A DNA stretch of 17,842 nucleotides, from the NCBI GenBank assembly GCA_002331465.1, contig DCYM01000071.1, positions 1 through 17,842 on the forward strand, read 5' to 3'. Made by a program: the position numbers and the translations under genes. Below are positions 1-7,744 of this stretch, piece by piece. Each line of letters starts with the position of its first letter. Positions within the stretch are counted from its first letter, which is position 1. The stretch is from Candidatus Neomicrothrix sp. UBA2110. GTDB taxonomy: Bacteria > Actinomycetota > Acidimicrobiia > Acidimicrobiales > Poriferisodalaceae. Under the pieces are notes generated by a model. That model was not told the DNA's origin, did not search any database, and worked only from the letters and a program-made list of their open reading frames with translations.

Positions 1-1865
1 AGAGCTCGAATACGAGCTTCAGCGTCGTCGGAAATCTCGTCTGCGGTGACTAAAAAGCATGTCGATTGGTGCGCCCCTCGGCCCACTCTTCCCCGAAGTT
101 GATGGAGTTGAGCCATTCCGAACCGATCTGCGGACAAGATGATCATCGTCGTGGCGTTCGGAACGTCCACTCCGACCTCGATCACCGTTGTGGCAACCAG
201 GACATCCAAGCGTCCTTCTCTAAAAGCATCCATTGTCTTCTGTTTGTCTGTCCCAGACAGCCGACCATGCAGTAGACCAACTTTGACCCCTGACAGCTCT
301 CCCCTAGAAAGGCGATCTTTGGTGGTCTCTGCCGAATCAGCGTCAAGCTTGTCGCTCTCTTCTATCAGCGGACATACGACATAAGCTTGGCGGCCCTGAG
401 CTATTTCGGAACGCACGTGTTGCCACACCGTGTCATCACTATCCCCTACCCAAAACGTAGTGATTGGTGTCCGACCCGGCGGCAACTCGTCCAGGGTCGA
501 TACATCCAAGTCGCCATATACCGTCATGGCCGCTGTTCGCGGTATCGGTGTCGCTGTCATCACTAACAAGTGAGGCCATTTGCCGTCGGGGCGCCCCCGT
601 TCTCTTAGGATCGATCGTTGCTCAACCCCAAATCGGTGCTGTTCGTCAACCACCACGACACTGAGTGAAGAAAAGGTAATTCCTTCTTGTATTAAGGCAT
701 GAGTTCCAATAACTAGGTCTACCGAACCGTTTCCCATTCCTTCGACCACCCGTTGTCGGTCCGTCCCTGTTATTCGGTTCGTTAGCACCTTGATCGAAAG
801 CGGTCTCACACCCATCAGCGTCGAGTCATCCGATACTTCCAACCCTTCGGCCAGTTCAACCAAACTCAGGTAATGCTGATCTGCCAAAACTTCGGTCGGC
901 GCCATCAGCGCTCCCTGATGGCCATCTGCTACTGCTATTAGCAGCGCGTGTAAGGCGACGAGCGTTTTCCCCGCGCCCACGTCGCCCTGCAATAGTCGAT
1001 GCATCGGCTGCTCGGTCTTGAGGTCAACTTCGACCTCCGCCATTGTGCGCTGCTGAGCTGCTGTGAGCTCGAAAGGTAAGCGGTCATAGAAGCTCGCGAG
1101 CAACTGGCTGTCGCATCGGTGCGCAATGCCGGAAGCGCTTTCCAAACGACGCATTTTTCGCAACCGAAGGACCAGTTGGACTCGTAAGAGTTCGTCAAGA
1201 ACAAGACGATTTCTCGCCTCTGAAACTTCCGACATTGAGTTCGGTTGGTGGATTGCCTTAAAGGCGGCCGTCCGGCCGAGCAACTGCAAATCGTGCAACA
1301 CCTGGACCGGGAGTGGCTCCACTATCCCGCGGCGCTCGCAACGGCGTAACGCTTCAGTCGACCAACGACCTATGTCCCATGTGGTCAAGCCAGCTTTTTC
1401 GGACTGTGGGTAAATCGCGATAATTCTGCCTGTTCGATCTCCAACTAAATCAACTAACGGGTTAGTCATCTGGAGTTGGCCTCGGTAAAGGTCCACCTTT
1501 CCAAACAGAGCGACCGTAAGTCCTTGCTTAAGTTGCTTCGAGCGCCATGCCTGGTTGAAGAACACAAGTTTTAAACTTCCGGTGTCATCAGACAACGAGA
1601 CCTCAACTATGGACCTTCGATTTCGAGTTCTCCGAGACTTGACGCTCTCGACGTCCGCCACCACCATGACCTCTTGCCCAGGGGTAACTTCGCCAAGCTT
1701 CGCCTCCCGACTTCTGTCGACGTACCGACGCGGGTAATGCGTCAACAAGTCGAACACCGACTCAATGTCAACCTCTCCAAGCGACGTTCGTCGCTCTTCG
1801 CCAACTCCTTGTAACCGATCGACGCTTATGGCGTCGAGTTCTCGAAGAGAAAGTGGTTCCGTCAC
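1..1865 (-). CDS. recG: ATP-dependent DNA helicase RecG (3' end beyond the left edge)
   Basis: RecG is a superfamily 2 helicase that remodels stalled replication forks and branch-migrates Holliday junctions in the cytoplasm. I translated the frame by hand from GTG at 1865: 621 codons are present with no stop, so about 70-80 C-terminal residues are missing compared with the usual ~690. Order of parts: N-terminal wedge/OB region (about 1-200, with PGQEVMVVADV and LSDDTGSLKLVFFN), Walker A GDVGAGKT (294-301), DEQHRFG motif II (407-413), TATPIPRT motif III (437-444), VIEVGVDVPN (561-570) and QLRGRVGR motif VI (589-596). All catalytic motifs are intact. The GTG start overlaps the TGA of the upstream fatty acid kinase gene (GTGA), with a G-rich stretch just before it, so the two are likely translationally coupled. 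fakA/yloV-recG is a conserved pairing in Firmicutes and Actinobacteria, which supports the call. Confidence 0.96.
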   Translation of the reverse strand, partial: MTEPLSLRELDAISVDRLQGVGEERRTSLGEVDIESVFDLLTHYPRRYVDRSREAKLGEVTPGQEVMVVADVESVKSRRTRNRRSIVEVSLSDDTGSLKLVFFNQAWRSKQLKQGLTVALFGKVDLYRGQLQMTNPLVDLVGDRTGRIIAIYPQSEKAGLTTWDIGRWSTEALRRCERRGIVEPLPVQVLHDLQLLGRTAAFKAIHQPNSMSEVSEARNRLVLDELLRVQLVLRLRKMRRLESASGIAHRCDSQLLASFYDRLPFELTAAQQRTMAEVEVDLKTEQPMHRLLQGDVGAGKTLVALHALLIAVADGHQGALMAPTEVLADQHYLSLVELAEGLEVSDDSTLMGVRPLSIKVLTNRITGTDRQRVVEGMGNGSVDLVIGTHALIQEGITFSSLSVVVVDEQHRFGVEQRSILRERGRPDGKWPHLLVMTATPIPRTAAMTVYGDLDVSTLDELPPGRTPITTFWVGDSDDTVWQHVRSEIAQGRQAYVVCPLIEESDKLDADSAETTKDRLSRGELSGVKVGLLHGRLSGTDKQKTMDAFREGRLDVLVATTVIEVGVDVPNATTMIILSADRFGMAQLHQLRGRVGRGAHQSTCFLVTADEISDDAEARIRA

Positions 1866-3502
1866 TCGACCCCAAACAAGTACGGGTAGTGGGCTTGGCC
1901 ACCTTGATGAATTTCTGTTTCAATATTCGGCCGATTTTCCGCGATCCACTCGGTAATGGCGCGAGTTTCAGCATCGCTGACGCCTTCGCCCACAATCACC
2001 GTCAAAATCTCGTGATCTCGGTCGACGAGCACGTCGAGTAATGCGGTAGCTGCGCTTGACGGAGCGTCAGCTATAGAACAAACACCGCTTCGGTCGAGAC
2101 CGACCCAATCGCCCGTCGCTACTTCTCCTACCGAAGTGGTGGTTTCTCGCACCGCGCGGGTTACTTCTCCAACCACAACACCTTTAGCAATCTCAGCCAT
2201 AGATTCACCGTTACTCGCTGCGTCACTTTGGGGGTCATACCCCAGAAGTGAAGCGAAGCCTTCGGGCACAGAAGTGGTGGGGACCACCACGACTCGCTTC
2301 GCGCTCTGCCCATCAACGGTGCGCGCTACCGCGACAATGTTCGAGTTGTTGGGAAGAATAACTACCTGGTCAGCAGGCACCCGCTCTACCGCTTCTAGAA
2401 GCTCCGCTGCCGAGGGATTCATGGTTTGACCTCCAACGACAAGTTCCTGGACACCAAGGCTGTGAAAAATTCGACTGATTCCCGGAGCCGGGGAAACGGC
2501 GACGACGCCACATGGCACCGGCTCTGGATTTGGGAAGCCATCTGATTTTCCAGCCGCAGTGGCTTCGCGGACCCACCGTTCCTCCATGACTTCTTCCGCT
2601 AAATCCGTCACTCTTATCTGTTGCGGTCGTCCGACCTCTATTCCGGCTTCGATGGCCGGACCGATGTCATCGGTATGTATATGGCAATTCCAAAGCCCAT
2701 CTCCGCCAACTACAACAATTGAGTCTCCTAAACCTGCCCATACTTTTTTGAAGCCCTCAATGGCCTCATCCGGCACGTAGAGCAGGTACATAACTTCGTA
2801 GCGGAGTTCAGAACTTTCATCGTCGAAGGACATAGCGGGTCCAGCGAGAGAAAGTTCTACGTGATCGGGCGCGGTCGGAACCTCACGACCGTCTAATACG
2901 TGAAGGATTCCATGAAGAAGCAAAAGAAATCCCGCTCCACCTGCATCCACTACTCCCGCCTCGCGAAGAACCTGCAACTGTTCCGGAGTTCGTTCGAGGG
3001 CAATTTGTCCCTCGGCAAGAGCATTCTCGATGACTCGGATAGGAGTTGCGTCTTCTTCTATTTCGCGTGCCCCTCTAGCGGATTCGCGCACGACAGTAAG
3101 AATCGTCCCTTCCACCGGCTTCATCACTGCACCGTCTGCTGCGATGCTTGCCTCGGTTAACGCCGTGGCAAGTGCGGCCCCGTCGATATCAGCTGAGTCG
3201 GAAAGACATCCGCTAATGCCGCGCAATACTTGCGACAGAATCACGCCCGAATTGCCGCGGGCTCCCATTAGCGAACCGTGCGATATCGCAGAACAAACCG
3301 CGCTCCGGTCATTGAGGTCAATGCCTTCAAGTTCTTCGAGGACCGATCCCACCGTTAACGCCATGTTGGTTCCGGTATCGCCATCTGGCACTGGATATAC
3401 GTTGAGTCGGTTAATCCACTCTCGATGAGTTTCGAGAGCCCCATGGAAGGCTGACAAAACTTCCACGAGTTGAGCGGTGGAGAGAACGGAGGCTATTTCC
3501 AC
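1862..3502 (-). CDS. fakA: DhaL/DegV-like fatty acid kinase subunit (FakA/YloV family)
   Basis: The family member FakA of Staphylococcus phosphorylates fatty acids bound to FakB (DegV-type) partners, feeding exogenous or recycled acyl groups into phospholipid synthesis. The N-terminal DhaL-type ATP-binding domain carries NVYPVPDGDTGTNM with its metal-binding aspartates, then GARGNSGVILSQ and DAGGAGF. A middle domain has GGDGLWNCHIHTDD, and the C-terminal DegV-like domain has GGQTMNPSAAELLEAV and PNNSNIV, ending in YPYLFGVE as is typical. The open frame extends upstream to a TTG at 3571, but those 23 extra residues do not resemble the family. GTG at 3502 gives 546 residues and the usual ~34 residues before the NVYPVPDGD motif, so I prefer it. 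TAGCAT lies 8 nt upstream of that GTG and could be a -10 for a near-leaderless start. No FakB/DegV gene is visible nearby. The function is inferred from the family; substrate specificity is not shown. Confidence 0.9.
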   Translation of the reverse strand: MEIASVLSTAQLVEVLSAFHGALETHREWINRLNVYPVPDGDTGTNMALTVGSVLEELEGIDLNDRSAVCSAISHGSLMGARGNSGVILSQVLRGISGCLSDSADIDGAALATALTEASIAADGAVMKPVEGTILTVVRESARGAREIEEDATPIRVIENALAEGQIALERTPEQLQVLREAGVVDAGGAGFLLLLHGILHVLDGREVPTAPDHVELSLAGPAMSFDDESSELRYEVMYLLYVPDEAIEGFKKVWAGLGDSIVVVGGDGLWNCHIHTDDIGPAIEAGIEVGRPQQIRVTDLAEEVMEERWVREATAAGKSDGFPNPEPVPCGVVAVSPAPGISRIFHSLGVQELVVGGQTMNPSAAELLEAVERVPADQVVILPNNSNIVAVARTVDGQSAKRVVVVPTTSVPEGFASLLGYDPQSDAASNGESMAEIAKGVVVGEVTRAVRETTTSVGEVATGDWVGLDRSGVCSIADAPSSAATALLDVLVDRDHEILTVIVGEGVSDAETRAITEWIAENRPNIETEIHQGGQAHYPYLFGVE

Positions 3503-3571
3503 AGAAGCCGATGCTACCGGTGTGTGGCACCTTCGATAGGCGACTAGCACTAATGCTCGCACTCCACCCAA

Positions 3572-3683
3572 TAGCTTCTCTTAGTTGCTAAGTTGTGCCC
3601 GCTTCACAGACCGTCGTAGGGTCCCCACGAAGCTTGTGTCATAGATCAAACGCGATCTTCAGGGTTACTACCGGAGGCCAGCA
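3572..3683. promoter_or_regulatory. Divergent intergenic region between fakA and the cold-shock-like gene
   Basis: About 110 bases separate the longest fakA frame from the plus-strand start at 3684 (about 180 from the preferred fakA start), so promoters for both directions must lie here. A 13-base inverted repeat CTTAG-TTG-CTAAG sits at 3580-3592. A clear GGAGG Shine-Dalgarno (about 3673-3677) precedes the GTG at 3684. I see no convincing -35/-10 pair. No small ORF or RNA gene is recognisable. Confidence 0.4.
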
Positions 3684-3929
3684 GTGCAAGGTGTCATAAA
3701 ATCATATGACCCCCAGTCAAGAACGGGAGTAGTAGTCGACGACGTCGGCCGCGCTGAGTACGACTTGGCCTTCGACGCTCTTGAGGGATCGATCTTTCGA
3801 ATGGTGCGACAGGGCCAAAGGGTCGTCTTCGACCTCAACGAACAAGGACTAGCAGCCCAGCTAAGGCTGGGCAGTGAAGTTGACCTTGGTACACCTGATT
3901 GGATCACGTCCGCGGGGGGCGACGCGTGA
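3684..3929 (+). CDS. Cold-shock-domain-like small protein with degenerate RNA-binding motifs
   Basis: This 81-residue protein reads like a cold-shock OB fold: MQGVIKSYDPQSRTGVVVDD at 1-20 aligns with the usual M-x-G-x-V-K-x-(F/Y)-D...G-(F/Y)-G-F-I-x-x-D, and EGSIFRMVRQGQRVVFDL (34-51) matches the region ending in EGQxVxFxV. The two nucleic-acid-binding motifs are not conserved. The RNP1 aromatics (GFGFI) are replaced by TGVVV, and RNP2 (VFVH) by YDLAF. The protein is therefore probably an OB-fold relative rather than a canonical single-stranded nucleic acid chaperone. The GTG start has GGAGG at a good distance. pckG follows 53 bases downstream on the same strand, with a hairpin between them, so co-transcription is possible. 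The fold assignment is fairly secure; the role is unknown. Confidence 0.8.
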   Translation: MQGVIKSYDPQSRTGVVVDDVGRAEYDLAFDALEGSIFRMVRQGQRVVFDLNEQGLAAQLRLGSEVDLGTPDWITSAGGDA

Positions 3930-3935
3930 CCAAGA

Positions 3936-3954
3936 ACTGGGGACACTCCCCAGT
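3936..3954 (+). terminator. Strong short hairpin between the cold-shock-like gene and pckG
   Basis: ACTGGGGA-CAC-TCCCCAGT is a perfect 8-bp inverted repeat with a 3-base loop, starting 7 bases after the stop codon of the upstream gene. No T-run follows, so it is not a classical intrinsic terminator. It may be an attenuating or RNA-stabilising hairpin that separates expression of the two genes. Confidence 0.4.
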
Positions 3955-3982
3955 CGACGTCTGAAAGTAAACGGAGGTCAAA

Positions 3983-5773
3983 ATGCCTGGAACGACCACC
4001 AACGAAAGCCTTCTTGAGTGGGTAGATAGTTGGGCCAAAGTGCTGACTCCTGACTCCATCCACTGGTGTGACGGAAGTCAAGAGGAGTATGACGAGTTAG
4101 CCGCGTCGATGGTGGAACAAGGCACTCTGATTCCTCTCAACGAAGCGAAACGGCCAAATAGTTTTTTGGCCCGATCCGACCCTGGTGATGTCGCTCGCGT
4201 TGAGGACAGGACATTCATTTGCAGCGATGATCCTGCCGATGCCGGAAACAACAACAATTGGCGTGAACCAGAAGCCATGCGAACCGAGATGTTAGATCTC
4301 TTCCGAGCTTCGATGGTCGGACGCACCATGTTCGTAGTGCCCTTTTCGATGGGACCGCTTGGGTCACCGATAGCGCACATCGGGGTTCAGTTAACCGACT
4401 CACCCTACGTTGCCGCTTCAATGCGAATTATGACCCGCATGGGGCAGGGCGCCTTAGACGTGCTCGGTGAAAGCGAGTGGGTGCCGTGTGTCCACTCGTT
4501 GGGAGCTCCGTTGGCTCCAGGTGAAAGTGACGTCACTTGGCCATGCGATTCCGAAAACAAGTACATCGTCCATTTTCCGAGCACTCGAGAAATCTGGTCC
4601 TACGGCTCAGGCTATGGCGGTAACGCTTTGCTGGGTAAGAAGTGTTTTGCTCTCAGGATTGCTTCGACGATGGCACGCGATGAAGGCTGGCTCGCCGAAC
4701 ACATGTTGATCGTGGGCGTCACCCCGCCAGGGGGCGAAACCAAATACGTAGCGGCGGCTTTCCCATCCGCGTGTGGCAAGACAAATATGGCAATGATGAT
4801 TCCGTCTCTGCCTGGATGGAAGGTGGAAACAATTGGGGATGACATTGCCTGGATGAAATTTGGCGCAGACGGCCAGTTATACGCGATAAACCCTGAGGCC
4901 GGTTTCTTTGGGGTGGCTCCTGGTACTGGCGAGAAAACTAATCCCAATGCCCTCGCTACCCTTTCGGGCAACTGCGTATTCACTAATGTCGCCCAAACTG
5001 ACGACGGAGACGTCTGGTGGGAAGGTCTTACCGATGAGCCCCCAGCTCGTTTGGTCGACTGGAAGGGACAAACTTGGACTCCAGAAGTTGAAGCTCCAGC
5101 GGCTCACCCGAATGCACGATTCACGGTTCCCGCAGCGCAATGCCCTTCGATAGCGTCTTCATGGGAAGACCCGGCAGGTGTTCCCATTTCGGCGATACTT
5201 TTCGGCGGCCGACGAGCCACGACCGTGCCGCTGGTGTCAGAAGCCCTTGATTGGGAACATGGCGTCTTCCTCGGATCAGTGATGTCGTCAGAGAAGACTG
5301 CCGCTGCTGCGGGAGCGATCGGTCAAGTTCGTCGAGACCCGTTCGCGATGCTTCCATTCTGCGGGTACAACTTCGGCGATTACTTTCAGCACTGGCTCGA
5401 CATCGGCAAACATCAGGGTGCGAAACTTCCAAAACTTTTCTACGTAAATTGGTTCCGAAAAGACCAAGACGGTCGCTTCATCTGGCCAGGATTTGGTGAT
5501 AACGCGAGAGTTCTCAAATGGGTGCTGGACCGCATTGCTGGTACAACCGAGGCTGTTGAAACACCGATCGGAATGGTCCCAAAGACAGAGGACCTTGATG
5601 TGGACGGATTAGATCTGACTACCGATGCTCTTGAATCGCTTTTAACGGTAGACGTGATCGAATGGCAGAACGAACTCACGTTGATCGAAGAGCACTACGA
5701 ATCGATAGGCGAGCGACTTCCGAATGAAATGCGGCTTCAACTCGCCCGGTTAGCCGACAGGCTCGCTGGCTAA
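3983..5773 (+). CDS. pckG: Phosphoenolpyruvate carboxykinase (GTP)
   Basis: The enzyme converts oxaloacetate plus GTP to phosphoenolpyruvate, GDP and CO2, the first committed step of gluconeogenesis (cytosolic, Mn2+-dependent). The 596-residue length is normal for the GTP family. Visible signatures are RPNSFLARSDPGDVARVE (57-74), GRTMFVVPFSMGP (113-125), YGGNALLGKKC (211-221), the P-loop with its reactive cysteine PSACGKTN (261-268), the metal-binding GDDIAWM (285-291) and the NPEAGFFGVAPGT loop (303-315). All catalytic elements appear intact and no frameshift is evident. ATG at 3983 is preceded by GGAGG at 5 bases, which fixes the start. It may be read with the upstream cold-shock-like gene. 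The downstream neighbour is convergent, only 31 bases away. The GTP rather than ATP type fits Actinobacteria. Confidence 0.98.
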   Translation: MPGTTTNESLLEWVDSWAKVLTPDSIHWCDGSQEEYDELAASMVEQGTLIPLNEAKRPNSFLARSDPGDVARVEDRTFICSDDPADAGNNNNWREPEAMRTEMLDLFRASMVGRTMFVVPFSMGPLGSPIAHIGVQLTDSPYVAASMRIMTRMGQGALDVLGESEWVPCVHSLGAPLAPGESDVTWPCDSENKYIVHFPSTREIWSYGSGYGGNALLGKKCFALRIASTMARDEGWLAEHMLIVGVTPPGGETKYVAAAFPSACGKTNMAMMIPSLPGWKVETIGDDIAWMKFGADGQLYAINPEAGFFGVAPGTGEKTNPNALATLSGNCVFTNVAQTDDGDVWWEGLTDEPPARLVDWKGQTWTPEVEAPAAHPNARFTVPAAQCPSIASSWEDPAGVPISAILFGGRRATTVPLVSEALDWEHGVFLGSVMSSEKTAAAAGAIGQVRRDPFAMLPFCGYNFGDYFQHWLDIGKHQGAKLPKLFYVNWFRKDQDGRFIWPGFGDNARVLKWVLDRIAGTTEAVETPIGMVPKTEDLDVDGLDLTTDALESLLTVDVIEWQNELTLIEEHYESIGERLPNEMRLQLARLADRLAG

Positions 5774-5804
5774 GTGTTTCGTTAGCTTCCCGGTCGAAAA
5801 GAAG

Positions 5805-6161
5805 TCACAGCAGGACCAACGCTCGAATTCCGAGGCCCATGATGAACAGGCCACCCCACCCGTAGAGCATGTGAAGCCGTTCTCGAAACTGTTGCCGGTA
5901 GCTGTAAAGAATGCCAACTGTTGTGGCAGTTAAAACGCCGTAGAAGACATGAAAAGTTTGCGGCCCACCGTCATTCGCGTTGATGTGTATCGCTGCCAAA
6001 GTGACCTGCACAAATACCAAGGCTTGGACGAAAGCTGTGAACCTCCAGAGCTGCGCGCCTCGAAGGCTGGGCACTGGTCCAGATGCCAACGCCCAGGCGC
6101 CGGCAACCCCGTTACCTATGACTAGAAACCAGCACGCGACGAGGTGAAGCGCGCTCAACAC
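5805..6161 (-). CDS. Small four-helix membrane protein of unknown function
   Basis: I do not recognise this 118-residue protein. It has four hydrophobic stretches of helix length: about 6-26 (HLVACWFLVIGNGVAGAWALA), 39-60, 70-88 and 98-118. The basic connecting segment RQQFRERLH lies between helices 3 and 4, suggesting that loop is cytoplasmic. A conserved-looking histidine (H59) lies at the end of helix 2. The start is GTG at 6161, 7 bases after the stop of the upstream DUF4145-like gene, with no good Shine-Dalgarno, which suggests translational coupling. It is the last gene of the minus-strand run beginning at the racemase and faces pckG tail to tail. Real gene status is supported by its tight spacing and coherent membrane topology; the function cannot be told. 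Confidence 0.7.
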   Translation of the reverse strand: MLSALHLVACWFLVIGNGVAGAWALASGPVPSLRGAQLWRFTAFVQALVFVQVTLAAIHINANDGGPQTFHVFYGVLTATTVGILYSYRQQFRERLHMLYGWGGLFIMGLGIRALVLL

Positions 6162-6168
6162 TTGATCA

Positions 6169-6486
6169 TCAAGCTGTCTGGTTGGCGAGCAAGTGGAGGA
6201 ACATGATTAGGTTCTGAGCGTCTGTGTGTCCGTCGGCGAGCCTTAATTCCGCTGGAGTCTTGGCTGCTTCGTCGCTCATGGCAACGACGTCAAGGGCCCT
6301 AAGTAATCCGACGGGTGCGCCCTGCTCGACCAGAGTTCCCACGTCACGCACGATGTGTCGACCCCGCAGGCCTCGGTCTCGAATAACGGCCTGAATAAGG
6401 ATCCTCAAAATCGCGCAGGCTGATGCTGGCGATTGTTCGACGACAGCTTGAGCCTCCACATACAAGGGCGCGAGGTTGCCGGGCAA
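6169..6486 (-). CDS. DUF4145-like small helical protein
   Basis: A 105-residue soluble, helix-rich protein. The pattern YVEAQAVVEQSPASACAILR (9-28), followed by LIQAVIRDRG (30-39), an interval with VGTLVEQG (49-56) and LLRALDVVAMSDEAAK (61-76), resembles the compact DUF4145 core. In that core, a helix of accumulated alanines is followed by a short linker and a final hydrophobic helix (here NLIMFLHLLANQ, 92-103). That family often accompanies restriction or defence genes but is also found alone; nothing defensive is visible here. The start is uncertain: the first listed start codon is TTG at 6486, 41 bases after the racemase stop, without a clear Shine-Dalgarno. It sits between the racemase and the small membrane protein, and all three are probably co-transcribed. 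Confidence 0.65.
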   Translation of the reverse strand: MPGNLAPLYVEAQAVVEQSPASACAILRILIQAVIRDRGLRGRHIVRDVGTLVEQGAPVGLLRALDVVAMSDEAAKTPAELRLADGHTDAQNLIMFLHLLANQTA

Positions 6487-6527
6487 CCCTGCCGGCGCCA
6501 GCGCCGCTTCGGAGCCAGATTCAGCTC

Positions 6528-7673
6528 TCAGGCCACCGCTCCCGTGTCGCGAAGTTTGACAACGTCGTCAGGGTCGTAGCCGACAGAGCGAAGCACATCA
6601 TCCGTGTGCTGTCCAGGATGTGCTGGCGGACTTTGGATCGTGGCCTCGGTTCTACTAAATCGCGGAGAGGGGTTCGGCTGGATCACGCCTGAAAGCTCAG
6701 TGAAGACTTCGCGGTGCTGGTTGTGTGGATGCTCGGGTGCTTCCGCGAGTGTCAGCACAGGAGCGAAGCAGACGTCAGTGGCATCCATTATCTCGCACCA
6801 TTCATCTCTAGTCCGGGTTTTGAAAAGAGTAGAAATTCGTTCTTTCAATTCTGGCCAGGAGCTGCGTGACAGTTGTGCGGCAAAGTCTTCATCCCCATCG
6901 AGCCCAGTGAGCCGCATCAGTTCTGCGTAGAACTGCGGCTCGATAGATCCGATTGATATATACCGGCCGTCAGCGCATTCGTAAACATCGTAGAAATGAC
7001 TGCCGGTGTCGAGAAGGTTTGTTCCACGCTCATCGTTCCAGATGCCTAGGGCGCGCATGGAATGGAACATGGCCATCAGGCTTGCAGCCCCATCTACCAT
7101 CGCCGCGTCTACAACCTGGCCGTGGCCCGAGCGTTGAGCTTCCACGATTCCACAGGCCACCCCGAAAGCCAGCAACATGCCACCGCCGCCGAAGTCACCG
7201 ACCAGGTTGAGTGGAGGCACTGGAGCTTCTCCATTGCGCCCTATGGGCTCGAGGGCACCAGCTAATGCGATGTAGTTGATGTCGTGCCCCGCCGCCATTG
7301 CATACGGACCATCTTGACCCCACCCGGTCATCCGCCCAAACACAAGTTTCGGGTTTCGGGCGAGACATTCTTCGGGACCTAGCCCAAGCCGTTCCATCAC
7401 ACCAGGCCGGAACCCTTCGATCAGAGCATCAGCTGTCTCCACTAGCCGAAGGACAACTTCAACACCGTCAGGATTTTTAAGGTCGACTCCGATAGACGAT
7501 CGACCTCTAGCCAGCACGTCGATGGGTGGGTTCTCGGCGTCTCCGCCTACGACATTTCCTGCACGGTCAATGCGGATGACCTCAGCTCCCATGTCGCTGA
7601 GCATCATTCCGCAGAACGGCCCAGGACCAATACCTTGAAGTTCTATGACTCGAATTCCCTGAAGCGGCCCCAT
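6528..7673 (-). CDS. mcr: Alpha-methylacyl-CoA racemase (CaiB/BaiF CoA-transferase superfamily)
   Basis: The protein most resembles mycobacterial Mcr, which interconverts (2R)- and (2S)-methyl-branched acyl-CoAs so that they can enter beta-oxidation. The 381-residue length is normal. The N-terminal GIRVIELQGIGPGPFCGMML and GAEVIRID form the CoA-binding Rossmann part. The racemase catalytic residues are visible in the right order: His130 in AGHDINYIALAG, Asp160 in NLVGDFGGGGM and Glu245 in GSIEPQFYAEL. VVDAAMVDGAASLMAM (187-202) and FYDVYECADGRY (227-238) are also Mcr-like. These catalytic motifs favour a racemase over a formyl- or carnitine-CoA transferase. ATG at 7673 is preceded by an AGAAAGAGAG Shine-Dalgarno. 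It lies 71 bases after the flavin-protein gene and may be read with the small genes downstream. Pathway context (branched fatty acids or sterol side chains) is inferred. Confidence 0.93.
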   Translation of the reverse strand: MGPLQGIRVIELQGIGPGPFCGMMLSDMGAEVIRIDRAGNVVGGDAENPPIDVLARGRSSIGVDLKNPDGVEVVLRLVETADALIEGFRPGVMERLGLGPEECLARNPKLVFGRMTGWGQDGPYAMAAGHDINYIALAGALEPIGRNGEAPVPPLNLVGDFGGGGMLLAFGVACGIVEAQRSGHGQVVDAAMVDGAASLMAMFHSMRALGIWNDERGTNLLDTGSHFYDVYECADGRYISIGSIEPQFYAELMRLTGLDGDEDFAAQLSRSSWPELKERISTLFKTRTRDEWCEIMDATDVCFAPVLTLAEAPEHPHNQHREVFTELSGVIQPNPSPRFSRTEATIQSPPAHPGQHTDDVLRSVGYDPDDVVKLRDTGAVA

Positions 7674-7744
7674 GCGACTCTCTTTCTAAAGATCAAGATC
7701 AACCTAGTAGCTCATTTAAGTGTTGGATCGCGTGATTTAGTCAC

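Noticed and set aside
938..1204. 88-residue minus-strand open frame
   Set aside because: Overlaps recG in another frame, which carries the Walker A motif there; not a separate gene.
3030..3428. 132-residue plus-strand open frame
   Set aside because: Lies entirely antisense to the well-supported fakA gene, has low-complexity Ser/Arg/Pro composition and no family resemblance; a shadow frame.
3668..4081. 137-residue minus-strand open frame across the cold-shock-like gene and the pckG start
   Set aside because: Antisense to two supported genes and to the pckG Shine-Dalgarno; composition is not protein-like.
5750..5773. TTAGCC/GGCTAA inverted repeat at the end of pckG as a terminator
   Set aside because: Only 6 bp with a 12-base loop, inside the coding sequence, and no T-run; too weak to call.
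7698..7713. Direct repeat AGATCAAGATCAA upstream of the racemase start
   Set aside because: Short, a single tandem pair, overlapping the leader; not enough to claim an operator.
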